Shown: positions 32,834 through 44,759 of the stretch, piece after piece
Numbering within the stretch: position 1 is the stretch's first letter
Layout: each line of letters begins with the position of its first letter
Source: Tricholomella constricta
Lineage: Eukaryota > Basidiomycota > Agaricomycetes > Agaricales > Lyophyllaceae
Assembly (NCBI GenBank): GCA_013368375.1
Contig: JAACJP010000009.1
Location: 62,001 to 126,000, forward strand
Length of the DNA stretch: 64,000 bases
Direction: 5' to 3'
Notes under the pieces: generated by a model
What the model saw: the letters and a program-made list of their open reading frames with translations, nothing else
The model's database searches: none
Told to the model about the DNA's origin: nothing
Position numbers and translations under genes: made by a program

Positions 32834-33354
32834 GGGGAGCTCAAAGTTGCCGCTGAAGGTCGCTGAAGGTGGCTGGGGCTGATCCCGCTGAAGGCCTATG
32901 TGACATTAGTCATCATCACGCAGTAGATCGTACACCTCCTATACCACCACGTTCCCTCGAGCTCTGCTCTCAATACACCTACATGCACTTTCTTATTGAA
33001 TACCAAATGTCACTCTGAAAAAAAAGCCTGCTGCCACAGAGGAAAAATTTATCAGATGTTGCCAGGTGTACTCAAGAACATTCCCTTATTTGAGCACTCA
33101 TTTCCAAAGCAGAGAAGACCGAAACCGAAAATATGTTTGTAGAACCCTATCACATAGACTTCTTGCATGACATCGCGAGGAGGAAGAGGACTGTTTGCTT
33201 TGAACGGCCTCTCAACGATGACTTTAATCAAACTGATTGCGAAGGGATCTGAGAACTGTCACTGATTGTCACACTGTTACCTGTTGTGACTCGATCACAT
33301 TTCTGTTCAGCGCAGCCGCCTTCAGCGCCCTTCAGCGGCAACTTTGAGCTCCCC
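32834..33354. mobile_element. MITE with roughly 42-bp terminal inverted repeats
   Basis: The left end GGGGAGCTCAAAGTTGCC... (32834-32875) is the inverse of the right end (33313-33354) with about two mismatches, including an internal GCTGAAGG repeat. TA lies on both outer sides (32832-32833 and 33355-33356); a 3-bp ACT duplication is an alternative reading. The 521-bp interior has no open frame of note. A non-autonomous DNA transposon is the best reading; the superfamily is unassigned. Confidence 0.78.
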
Positions 33355-33356
33355 TA

Positions 33357-33941
33357 CTCACTGGGCGTGAGACAAACCCGACCATGATGGTGGTTCGGGT
33401 CCAGTGGCATCCTTCATCAAGTGAGTCTTGAAGTCTTGATTTTGCTTGGTTCATGCTCCGGACAATGTTTCATACTGCCGTCTCTCGCAGCCAGATATGA
33501 ACATTTATTGATATCCGGGTCAACATTGACGGTTGGGTCAGATTGATTGGGTTAGTGTCGAAAAGACAAGGGCGTTGACATCTCTGAGGCCGTAGCAGTT
33601 CTAATTCAATTCCTCCCAAATACCCACCGTGGAAATACCTATTACTGTTTTGGAACTTTTCAATAGGACTGAGCTTGAAGCTGCCGCATTTATCCCCGTC
33701 ACGCGTATAATGCAGGACACTATTTTCCTTCGTATAGTGTAATGATGCTCACTCCCCGTTCAAGTGAAAGCAATGTGATTCGAGAGCATTTAGTACAGTA
33801 TCTATGGTAGGCGATATATACAGCTAGGTAGACAAGATAGCGATGTGTTTACAGTAAAGAGTACATACATAAGTACAAAGATTTGACAGCTGTTCCGGAA
33901 TTGAATTAACTGCAGAATAGCATCGTAGATTATGTCGTCTC
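33357..33941. other. Intergenic, no feature recognised
   Basis: Sequence between the MITE and the NPT1 stop codon. No gene, hairpin or repeat was recognised. It probably includes the NPT1 3' untranslated region. Confidence 0.5.
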
Positions 33942-35707
33942 CTAGGCGGCGACGGGGATAAGATTATAAAGCTGTTTGACATGCTCAACGGTCGCTTTGT
34001 CTCCGGTGTTCTGTCGAACAGTGAGTCCGGGTCAACAATCGGTGTGAGGCAGTTGTGCAACATAACTACATACCTTAGTCAGGTCGTCACTAATCTTGAT
34101 GCAAGGTCTATCGTTGACCGATGACAGTTTGATGACCATGTTCAAGGCTTTGCTCTTCTCGGTACCTCCGCTGGACACGGTCTTGAAGTCATTCGTCAAG
34201 AAGGTGCCAATGCCAAAAGAAACTGCAGTGGAAGCTAATTGCGAAACCGAGCAAGTGCGTAGCAAGGGATGTAACGTACCCTTCTCGAGACCGAGTTCAT
34301 CCGCTTGCTTCTGTAAACGAATGGCTTTGTCTACGTCCAGGGCGTCCGAGTAGACGAGAAGCTTCTGCCGAGGGTCGATGCCTAGGGACTCGTACATCAC
34401 TTTCACACGTGGACCAAAAGCGAATGGATCTCCAGAGTCTTGGCGCAGGCCCGTCCATCTATGGACGCGTGCCGGATCTGACGTGAAGTCCTACACGCGC
34501 CAGGTTATCCACATTTATCTGTGTACCCGAGATGCGGTCAGCCGTACCTTGAAAAAAGCGTCAGTGCTAAAAGTGTCCGTCAAAGCGATCAGGATCGAAT
34601 CGGGATAGACGGTCTCCCAGAGGTCCAGTGACACGCAGTGGGTGTTCTTGTAACCCTTTAATGCCGCGACCTATTGTGTTTGCTCAGTTGGCATAATTCG
34701 GAATGAAAGGACGGCGGTCTTACACCCATGAACCATTCACTGGAGATGAACCGTATGAATGGATCGCCAGGAACGAGGATCAAACGACGTACTGTGCGAT
34801 AGTCCCAACGGGGGTAAGACCATACTTGTGGGCCAAGTGCGCCTGCGAGATGGTCAGTCCAAGCCCGCGGGACGCGCCAAGAATAAAGGGACTTACGTTG
34901 CTCGTACCGGTCAACCGTCCTCTGCCAGGGATGTCGCGCGATGCGCGGACAAGGGATTTCACAACGAGGTCGTGGGCGTGGTACGAGCGCCTCCGTCTGG
35001 TGCCGAAATCGCTGAAAGCACAACCAGCCTTGATGAGCGCACAGCCCTTGTCGTATGCAGTCTCTGAATCGGTCAAAGGCGTGTTAAGGCGCGGCAAGCG
35101 CGATATCGCAGCCCGAAGATTAACTCACGTTCTTGGCTATCGTAGTTCCAATCGGTCATCACTGAGTGAAAGTAACTTTCGCTCAGGGACGCCATTAGAG
35201 GAACCTCCCACAGGATGGTGTCGACCCAGGGACCAAAAGCTTCAATCTCGACGTTTCCCAGCAGGCCGTCGGCAGAAACTGGCACAAACGTGATGCGAAC
35301 CTGTTCGGGCTTGTACCGGTAGGCCGAGAGGAAAGATAGGTACGCAGGAGTAAAGTAAGGACATGTTGTTCGGAGCCATACTTGTTCCTCTGTCGTCAGA
35401 GACAGGTCGGTGAATTCTGTGGGAAGATCGGTGCGGTCAGCGTGGGGCGAGTAGGATTTATTGGGAACACGAACGAGACACGGCTGTCCTGAAGCGCTCG
35501 ATACATTGACGAGAGAACAAGCGAGATTTATCGCGATTGGTGAAGCGATAAGTAGCTTGGACGTCGGGAAAGTGGTGCAGGACGGCCTGCTGCATAGTTA
35601 ACTAGAAGTGGCTCAGTGTCGATGACGAACATGTGAGGGAGTGTAGACACCTTGTAGAGATCAGTGTCGAGGATGGAGATGGGCGAGGGGGCGAAGGCAG
35701 CAGACAT
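33942..35707 (-). CDS. NPT1: Nicotinate phosphoribosyltransferase
   Basis: Makes nicotinate mononucleotide from nicotinate and PRPP with ATP use, the entry step of the Preiss-Handler NAD salvage route. Starts [19 protein letters not shown] at 35707; after an intron the next exon reads [20 protein letters not shown], the family N-terminus. SSEWFMG (near 34,740) is the conserved HEWFMG-type loop. TLHP...[11 protein letters not shown] is the glycine-rich C-terminal phosphate-binding region, and the protein ends [15 protein letters not shown] with TAG at 33942-33944. Several short introns interrupt it; exact borders in the middle were not all resolved. It is divergent to RRP41 across 230 bp. I saw no disabling mutation. 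Confidence 0.9.
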
Positions 35708-35937
35708 GGTGGTAGAAAGGTAGAGGGAAAGGAATGGAAATGAAGGGATTAAGTAGGAAAATGGAGTGCGGATGAACTAGCGGAATGGGGCTAACGGAGC
35801 AGCTGAACTTGGGACGGCGGTTCTTCCGTACCGCATTGCAAGGGTTGAATTGCGGTTGAATACAACGCTCATCACGCCCTCTCATTCTCCCTGTCCATCG
35901 TGATCTCAACTCTCTCCCACCTCACACTCATCTCCAA
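35708..35937. promoter_or_regulatory. Shared divergent promoter, NPT1/RRP41
   Basis: Only 230 bp separates the two start codons. A CT-rich tract precedes RRP41 on the plus strand. No consensus TATA box was recognised. Confidence 0.5.
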
Positions 35938-36841
35938 ATGGTCCGGTCTGCATCTCCATCTCTGCCTTCTGCTGCTAATATGCCCCCAGGGCTCAAGGGT
36001 GGAGATTCTCAACCAAGGCGGCTTTCGTTCTGATGGCAGGCGCCAATTCGAGCTACGCGACATGACCATCGATCTCTCCCAGCAAGGCCAGGCCGACGGC
36101 GCCGCCGTTGTGACTCATGGCCTGACCCAAGTCATGGTCTCTGTCTTTGGCCCCCGCGAAGCAAAAATGCGCTCTCAAACCATCCACGATCGCGCTAACA
36201 TCAACGTTGAAGTCAACATCGCCGCGTTCAGTACTGGCGAGCGGCGAAAACGGACCCGGGGCGATAAGTAAGCACTCTTACTCTTGGGAACGACACGCAA
36301 AAAAATTGATGGACAACTGCGCAGGCGTATCCTTGAACTAGCCGCCACCATCAAATCTACCTTTGAACCTGTCGTCCAAACGAACCTGTATCCCCGTTCA
36401 CAGATTGATGTGTATGTCCAAGTGCTGCAGCAGGACGGTGGACTGCTACAGGCGTGTGTTAACGCGACAACATTGGCCTTAGTCAATGCTGGGATTCCAC
36501 TCCTCGACTTCGTCTGCGCCGTCACAGGTGGCGTGCACTCTACGTCTCCCCTCCTGGATCTCACACTACTAGAAGAAAACGATCTTCCAAACGTAACGGT
36601 TGCCATGATGCCCAAGACGGGCAAGGTGACTCTGGTGACGATGGAGACGCGTTTACACGTGGATAGATTCGAGGAGATATTCAGGCTGGCAGGTGATGCC
36701 AGCAAGGTCATTCATGGAGAGATGAAGACTGCTGTTCGATCGCGAACGAGTGCACTCGTGGCGGCCATGGGGTCGGGGCCCCGAGTAGGCGGGGGAGACT
36801 CAGCCGACAAGCACGGTGACGATCGGATGAATGAATATTGA
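35938..36841 (+). CDS. RRP41: Exosome core subunit Rrp41 (RNase PH-like)
   Basis: Structural RNase PH-fold subunit of the nuclear and cytoplasmic RNA exosome. The start codon appears to be alone in the first coding exon: ATG at 35938-35940 is followed by intron 35941-35989 (GTCCGG...TGCTAAT...CCCAG), then GSRVEILNQGGFRSDGRR. Intron 2 is 36268-36324 and restores GDK-RILELAATIK. Family motifs include VEVNIAAFSTG, CVNATTLALVNAGIPLLD and CAVTGG. About 265 residues, close to the family length. Convergent with TRM8, with 88 bp between stops. The GTCCGG donor is weak, so a start elsewhere remains possible. Confidence 0.9.
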
Positions 36842-36929
36842 CCGGTTTACAGATTGAACGCCTACCTGGAGACAGCTGAACAAGCAAACCTGAACGTGTG
36901 CGAAAGACATCTATTTACATCAAGCCTTC

Positions 36930-37852
<923 letters not shown>

Positions 37853-37998
37853 GATGGAAGAGAGAAAGTCCAGCGGCATCTAGCGGCCACGTGATCGAGT
37901 ATATATATTTTTTTGCGCCTGGCTCCGAGTTTCTCCACTTGTCTCGTCACGACTCTCCAGAAGTCTGACTGTCTCAAACACCCTTTTCTTCCTTCATC
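37853..37998. promoter_or_regulatory. Shared divergent promoter, TRM8/CIT1
   Basis: 146 bp between the two start codons. It contains the palindromic E-box CACGTG at 37888-37893 and a TATATATATTTTTT element at about 37900-37913, positioned about 90 bp upstream of the CIT1 start codon. Confidence 0.6.
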
Positions 37999-39896
37999 AT
38001 GGCTGCCCCTGCTCGTTCTCTTCTCAAAATTGTGAGTCTCCGTTCGTATCTTTAAATCCACTCGTTGTCTGATATCCCTGCATAGTCGCGTTCGCCGGTC
38101 TTCCGAACCACGTCCGTCTCCGCGGTCCGGTCCTCGTCGACAACCTCAAAACCCGTCACCTTGAAGGAGCGGCTCGCCGAGCTTATTCCCGCTCAGATTG
38201 AGAATGTTGGTTTTGTCCACGCGCTACCTTAGCTTTACTGACACCCTTCTCCAATAGGTCAAAAGAGTCCGTGCAGAACACGGCAAAAAGGCGTTTGGCC
38301 CGGTCATTGTTGACCAGCTGTATGGGTGAGTTTTTCCGGCGCGCCACGTAGCATGACACATGGCTCAAGTCCGCGGCAGTGGAATGAGAGGACTGCCCGC
38401 ACTGATCTGGGACGGGTCTGTCCTCGATGCAGGTACGCGTCTAATATTGGAAATTCTGAATATTACTGACCTGGTCATGTGCAGAGGAGGGTATTCGTTT
38501 CCGAGGGAAGACAATCCCCGAGTGTCAGGCCCTTCTGCCTAAGGCACCCGGCGGCTCAGAGCCGCTTCCCGAGGGCCTGTTCTGGCTGCTGGTCACGGGA
38601 GAGATCCCCACGCAGGAACAGGTGGCTGAGCTCTCGCGGGACTGGGCTGCGCGCTCTGCAATTCCCGAGTTCGTCGAGGAAATCCTTGACCGTTGCCCGC
38701 CGACGCTTCACCCCATGAGCCAATTCAGTTTGGCTGTGACTGCTGTACGTTGTGCGCCAGTAATCTGTCATTTCCAAATACTCAGCATGGTTATCTCTAG
38801 CTCAACCACAACTCCGCCTTCGCCACGGCATACCAGGATGGTGTGTCCAAGAAGGAGTACTGGGGACCGACCTTCGAGGACTCCATGGATCTGTACGTGG
38901 CATCTCCGCTACGACATCGGCGCTTTTTTTCATGATTGATCAACAGCATCGCCAAACTTCCTAACATCGCCGGTCGTATCTACCGCAACGTCTTCGGTCA
39001 AGGCAAGCTTCCGTCTATCGATGCCTCCAAGGATTACTCCCACAACCTTGCGACGCTCCTTGGCTTTGGAGATAACGCCGCCTTCGTCGAGCTCCTTCGG
39101 CTCTACATCACCATTCACAGGTGTGTCTCTAAGTCTCCTGATTTCCCCGCTTCGTGCATCTGACATGCTTCAAGTGACCACGAAGGTGGAAACGTTTCCG
39201 CTCATACTGGAAAGCTAGTCGGCTCTGCCCTCTCTGACCCCTTCCTTTCTTACGCCGCTGCCCTCAACGGCCTCGCTGGTCCCCTCCACGGTCTTGCCAA
39301 CCAGGAAGTTCTTATCTGGCTCCGCAAGATGCAGGCTAAGATCGGTGAGGATGCCTCTGACGACGCCGTCAAACAGTATGTTTGGGATACCCTCAAGGGC
39401 GGCCAAGTCGTTCCTGGATATGGTCACGCTGTCCTGCGGAAGACCGATCCTCGCTACGCTGCCCAGCGCGAATTTGCTCTCAAGCATCTGCCTGACGACA
39501 AGCTGTTTAAGCTCGTCGGACAGATCTATAACATTGTTCCCGACATTCTCCTTGAGGTTCGTCCTCATCTGACGTCTCTAGGACCTTGATTGACATTGTT
39601 TCTCCTTCCGTTAGGCTGGCAAGGCCAAGAACCCGTGGCCTAATGTTGACGCTCACTCTGGTGTTCTTCTGTCTCACTACGGCCTGACCCAGATGCAGTT
39701 TTACACCGTCCTTTTCGGTGTATCCCGTGCCTTCGGTGTCGCTGCTCAGTTGATCTGGGACCGTGCACTTGGTGCTCGTATGTTTATTTACGTTTTACTC
39801 TTGACTTTACCCGTGCTTACCCTCATTCCAGCCCTTGAACGCCCTAAGTCCTACTCCACTGAGGCAATCGAAAAGATCTTCCACGGCAAGCAGTAG
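37999..39896 (+). CDS. CIT1: Mitochondrial citrate synthase
   Basis: Condenses acetyl-CoA with oxaloacetate to citrate in the TCA cycle. Starts [10 protein letters not shown]; the basic Ser/Thr-rich N-terminus ([16 protein letters not shown]) is a mitochondrial presequence. Many introns of about 50 nt interrupt it. Catalytic residues are visible: His in [12 protein letters not shown], His in [13 protein letters not shown], Asp in [14 protein letters not shown]. It also has [13 protein letters not shown] and [13 protein letters not shown]. Ends [10 protein letters not shown] with TAG at 39894-39896. About 470 residues, standard for the mitochondrial enzyme; no C-terminal peroxisomal SKL-type signal. 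Divergent from TRM8, 203 bp before COG3. Confidence 0.95.
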
Positions 39897-40099
39897 ACGT
39901 AGATCGTCAATTGTTAATTATGCCTTCCTTATGGTCAGGAATACTATTAGTAGCACTTAATTCACGAAGCAGCGTAGATTCAGCTATCCTATGGTCACCA
40001 TAGATTTTCACCGTACCTAATATATGTGAATTAATATGCCTTCGAGAAATGCCAGAAATTTGAACCGAATCACGCACCTTGTTATCACATACTCCATTC

Positions 40100-43000
40100 A
40101 TGGCTTCAAATCGCCCTGCTGTGCGCCGTGGACCACCTTGCCAGCTCACGAGTCAGCCAAAGCACACGATTTCGGTGGAGGAATGGGAAGCAAAGGCACC
40201 ACTGGGAGAACTTGAAACACGAAGTATAGCTGCTATCAAGGCCGCCAGCGAACGGACGCCTTTGCCGTTGAAAGTAAGCCCAATGCAACGCAAATTCGAT
40301 GTTCAGAATATAACTCTTACTAGTTCAGCTCATATGATGCCGGGCCCTCTCGTCCCACCACTCCACATGCGGTCCAGCGGAACAGGCCTCTACCCCCTGG
40401 CTCATTGAATTCGCGCCCTGGGACACCGCTTTCCGGCTCGCGCTCGGTAGGTCTGGCGGCACACGCGCATGCGTTGCACCCGAAGCAGCCCATCCAGACG
40501 CCGCAACAGTTTTATGATTGGTTTTCACTGATCGACCGTTCCGTCGCACATAGCCAAGAGGCGCATTTCCGCGCGCATGTGGCGAATGTGTCGCAGCATT
40601 TGGAGGCATGTGATGGGCTGGTGGATAAAATCGAACTTGTGGAGGGGGAGGTGGAGGGGATGATAGAAGGGTGGAGGGGCGTGGAGGAGGGCGGAAAGAG
40701 CTTGAAGGATGCTTGTGAGAAGCTGCTCGAGGAACGGGTACATTATGACAGGCTCTGGTGCTCGTCACTTTCTGATCTGCTGTGCACAGGATAAATTGCT
40801 TGAACTGACGGACGAGATCGGGGCCCGGTTGGAATATTTTCAAGAGCTTGAGCACGCGACGAGAATGCTCAATCACCCTGGCGAATCGCTTGTTCTGCAG
40901 ACTGACTTCTTGTACATGGTCGAGCGCGTGGATATTTGCATTGACTATCTCAACGCACATGTCCGTCATCGTTCTCTTTCTACTGGCGTGTCTGACTTTC
41001 GTTACAATGTAGCGGCATTTCCGAGAAGCAGAGATATACCTCTTCCGATACCAGCAGTGCATGACGAGGGCCATGACGCTGATCAAAATGTATTTTGTGG
41101 GATCTCTTCGGGCGCTCTCAGTCGACGTCTCCAAACGGCTATCGGAAAAGGCAAGGACAGACCGTTCCATTGTATATACTGCTGCCTGACCAATCAGGAT
41201 GGCTCTAGGATGTATCTCCCACAGCTCAGATGCATTTGTTGTACACCCGCTTCAAGACCGTGTCGTCCCAACTCCTCCCGTTGCTCAGTGAGCTAGAACG
41301 TCGGGCGCGCTCACATCCCCACGAGCTCTCAGCACTTCTAGAAGAGTGCCATGACGCGTATTTTTCGGCGCGCAAGTCGCTGCTCGTTGGTCGGATAACG
41401 GAAGAAATCAAGGGATTCGATCCTACGCGAACCGAGCTGGTCGAGTTGGTATGTTCTTTCCTACCTGGTCATTGTGCAGCAGTAATCCGAGGGGCGCGAC
41501 CAGACGCGAGCTGGGTGTGGTTATCTCAAGCAGCTGTGCACCGACGAGTACGAGCTTTACTGTAGCTTCTTTAGCTCGGGCGAAAATAAGTTATAGTAAG
41601 TGATTTTTGATTTGTTCGTCCATGGTGCAGTTGACGTAAATTGTCGTTTTCTTCAGTCAATATCTCGAAAACCTGTGTGATTACCTTTACGACGACCTCC
41701 GCCCACGTATTCTTCACGAGCCTCGCCTCACTGCTCTTTGCGAAGTCTGCACCGTCCTCCAAGCCCTCATGGTTCTCGATGTATCGTCCGTGCAGGACGA
41801 CGACGAGGACGAATTGGAATCAGGCTCAAAACGTTCTCACGATGATGCCGATGAACTCTCATTAGATTTGGAGATATCACGCCGGACTCGAAGAACGGAG
41901 GGACTTGGTAGATTGCACATAAGCCACCTTCTGCAGATGGTTTTGCAAGATGCGCAGACGCGCTTGTTTTTCAAGGCGCAGTCAGTCATCCAGTCCGATA
42001 TCAGATATTATGTGTCGAAGCCGGAGGATCTCGCGTATCCCGATATCCTCGTTGGTGAGCGCTGCTGGCCATTTTTACCGTTAATTATCAATGCGATGAA
42101 CGGCCATGCGCTTTATAGCTGCCGAGAAACCAACAACGGCCATAGAGAACCAGGAGAAGGCCAGTGTTAGCGAGCTCTTCCGTCTACCGTCTATCGAAAA
42201 ACAGGACACATGGTACCCCACGCTTCGCAAGACCGTCTGGGTGCTTTCGCAGCTGCATGATTTCGTTAAGGTACTTCTCAACGATTTTTTCCTTTCAACA
42301 TTCACCAAGTTTATCGTGCGTTCTTTTTTAGCCGGCCATTTTTGAAGACATCGCGCAAGAGGCAATCAGCCTGTGTCGTCAATCTCTCGTTGCAGCGGCC
42401 GAGCTTATGCTCGTCAAGGCACCCCTGGATGCACAACTTTTCCTCGTAAGACACTTGCTGCTTCTGAAGGAGGTCACCCAAAATCTGGACCTCGCGCAGC
42501 GGGAAGGGGAGGCGAGCGGGAGCGGTGCGGGAAGTGCTGGAGGTATGACGGGTCAGTGCCGTTCCCTAAAATCAATCGGACGAACGACTTATGGAGCCGT
42601 TCATGCTGCGCAGATACCTTAGCGTTGATGTTGAGCAGAACTACATCACTCCTCCCCGATGCCCTTTTTGCCTCCTTAGGGATGCCACGTGCCGATGAAA
42701 GTATCAAAGAGGCAAAACACGTGCGCCCAAGTCATTGCCCTCCTGCTTCTGCCTGCATACTCATCAACGTCGTCCCATAACAGGATATCGACCACGAGCT
42801 GCGCCGCGCCTGCGAAGCGATCATCGCCCTCTGCACGGATTCCATCACACAGCCGCTACATGACTGGGCGGTCACCCCTAGCTCCCCAGATACGGCCGCT
42901 AATCTTCCGTCCAAACCGCAAGCTGCCGCGCGTGATATTTCCACTGCTTTTGAGCGTGCCTGCACGACGGAGTTGCGGGCACAAGCGGGTCGCTTGAGGT

Positions 43001-43173
43001 TGTACCTTGAGGATGCCAGAACCATAACAGCCCGAGTACTCCTTGAGCATGTGCGTGAGCGGATTGGGGACGCGTATGAGGCATTTTGGGAGGCTGGGTC
43101 TGGGAGAGGTCTTGGTGAAGATGTGATGAGTGTTCCTGTGGTTCGCAGACTGTTGATCGATGCGTGTGCATAG
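40100..43173 (+). CDS. COG3: Conserved oligomeric Golgi complex subunit 3 (Sec34)
   Basis: Subunit of the COG tethering complex lobe A that captures retrograde intra-Golgi vesicles. Starts MASNRPAVRRGPPCQLTSQP at 40100. The Sec34 domain includes WFSLIDRSVAHSQEAHF, HATRMLNHPG, the block FREAEIYLFRYQQCMTRAM, LIKMYFVGSLRALSVDVS and LLYTRFKTVSSQLLPLL. After several more exons the C-terminus ends VPVVRRLLIDACA with TAG at 43171-43173. Introns are short; for example, 41171-41207 (GTATAT...CTCTAG) joins DRSI to DVSPTAQ. Roughly 870 residues, similar to fungal Cog3. No broken exon was found, though I did not verify every border. A Ser/Gly-rich segment lies near 42,500. Confidence 0.9.
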
Positions 43174-43256
43174 TCTTTCAGTAGGGAAGTAGTGTTTCAA
43201 ATCCAGTGGGGTCATGAAGAAGAATCAGCTGTTTGTCTGCAAACCACAGGTAATCA

Positions 43257-43351
43257 GCCCGTGTAGCTCAGTGGTAGAGCATTGTACTTATGAGGATAAC
43301 TGACCTATTTGTGGTATGCAAGGGTCTCGAGTTCGAATCTCGGCATGGGCA
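43257..43351 (+). tRNA. tRNA-Ile(UAU) with a 23-nt intron
   Basis: A full cloverleaf can be drawn. Acceptor GCCCGTG pairs with CATGGGC; D arm is GCTC/GAGC; anticodon stem is TTGTA/TGCAA; T arm is TCGAG-TTCGAAT-CTCGG. The anticodon TAT is at 43289-43291 with T33 at 43288. The intron is 43293-43315, after position 37, and contains ATA able to pair with the anticodon, as is usual in eukaryotic pre-tRNAs. A T5 terminator follows at 43352-43356. Position 37 is G, whereas A is usual for this isoacceptor. Confidence 0.88.
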
Positions 43352-43356
43352 TTTTT

Positions 43357-44090
43357 AATGTATTGTGTTTATTGGACTGTACAGACGGCAATGACGGGGT
43401 TGTATTTGTGATACTGCCACCTCGGAATTTGTCAGAAAAACTGTTTTGACCAAAGTACCAGCAAAATAACACAAATGTGGCTCAAAAACTTGATTTTCGA
43501 GTTATTGTCCCAAGGATATTGATGAGTGATGTAAAAATGAGATGTGCAAGATAATTTCCTAGTCTAGTCTTCTTGGCAGAGGTTTTGGTGGACAGGTTCA
43601 TTTTGTCAGCAGAACTCCTGTTTGTGCCCTTCAATGCTGGGATGCACCGTGCGCCCACTCCTATTATCGCTTAGTCTCTTGTTCTCTGTCATCGGCCCCC
43701 ATGGCCCCCGCCTTAGACATACTTACTGACCGCCATACTGTTCTTACGCCCCTTTCGTAGCTATTACTCCCACACCGACACCACTACTTAGATTCCTATC
43801 AGTCAGCTGGACAATTGTTACTCATCAGTAGTCAGCGCCTTTACATACCGCCTTAGTCACTGGCTCAGCGATGTAGTATATAAGCCTGGGTTGGAGATAG
43901 AATATCTCCAACCTGAACAATAACAGTATCTTCGGGTTTATACATTGATCGACTCTTAGCTTGCTCTCTCGTCGCCCTCCTCACGTTTTGCACTGTTGAT
44001 TGCTCACTTGATCGCATTCAGGACCCACTTGGCTCGCGCTGGCTTGCAGCTCCTCGCTCGCCTTTGCCCATCCGAACGTCCTCTAACACT
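43357..44090. other. Repeat-derived non-coding DNA
   Basis: No gene. A single copy of the AGTCTAGTCTTCTTGGCAGA terminal sequence lies at about 43561-43580; it also bounds the element at 51888-52693. A TATA-like GTATATAAG (about 43875-43884) is followed by a perfect 11-bp hairpin at 43889-43913 (GGTTGGAGATA, GAA loop), perhaps an unrelated LTR promoter. Confidence 0.45.
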
Positions 44091-44660
44091 CACCAACCAT
44101 CCCCCGACCCACGCAATCACTCCTGACCTATCACTGACCCTGACACTCCGACCACAGCATTGGTGTACATATTCACACACCTCCTGTTGTTACCCCTCCC
44201 TCCCGATGTGCACCCGACTTTGCTCCTGACAACCTGACATCCTGACATCGGCTATCAACCTCATGGTACCCTGAGCCACAAGGATCAGATAGTGTTGGGA
44301 ACGTGTCCATACACGCGCTGCTGACCATTTGTCGTCATTACATGTACGGTACCTCATATATAGTCAGCCCCCTGGCATTGGGAATCCTTAGTCAATTCAT
44401 TTGGATTCCCCTTTGCCAGGTAAGCCCCCTTTACACTCCTTTACTGTACACAATATAACTTTGGCTTCTCCTTTGCCAGTGCGACTTGCTCCACTCTAAG
44501 GTCACCCTAACAGCAGAATAGACTAAACCAGAGACCCGATGAAGCCAACTAATCAGCCTTTGCACTGAAACACATGTCTGCTACATGCAATTTGTCTGAT
44601 GTGCACTTGCTCCAATTGCCCGCCCAGTCCTGCCTTGAGATGTCTAAATCTAGTGACATG
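44091..44660 (+). mobile_element. Fossil LTR and leader of the copy 1/3 gypsy family
   Basis: 44091-44512 aligns, with many changes, to the 490-bp LTR (CATATATAGTC, GGATTCCCC, TTTGCCAG and the terminal CACCCTAACA are recognisable). It continues into the PBS (GCAGAATAGACTAA at 44513 on) and the gag start (ATGTCTAAATCTAGTGACATG near 44,640, where copy 1 has MSESGDM). Most differences are C-to-T or G-to-A, often at former CpG. The right part and 3' LTR are gone. Confidence 0.75.
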
Positions 44661-44759
44661 GTTCTGCTGCTGTCCCCCTCCCCCTGTGCTCATGCCAGAA
44701 CAACGACTGATGGCTTGCCGCTGAGGGCGGGAGGTGAGGAGGTCTGGGGTAGAGTGAAC

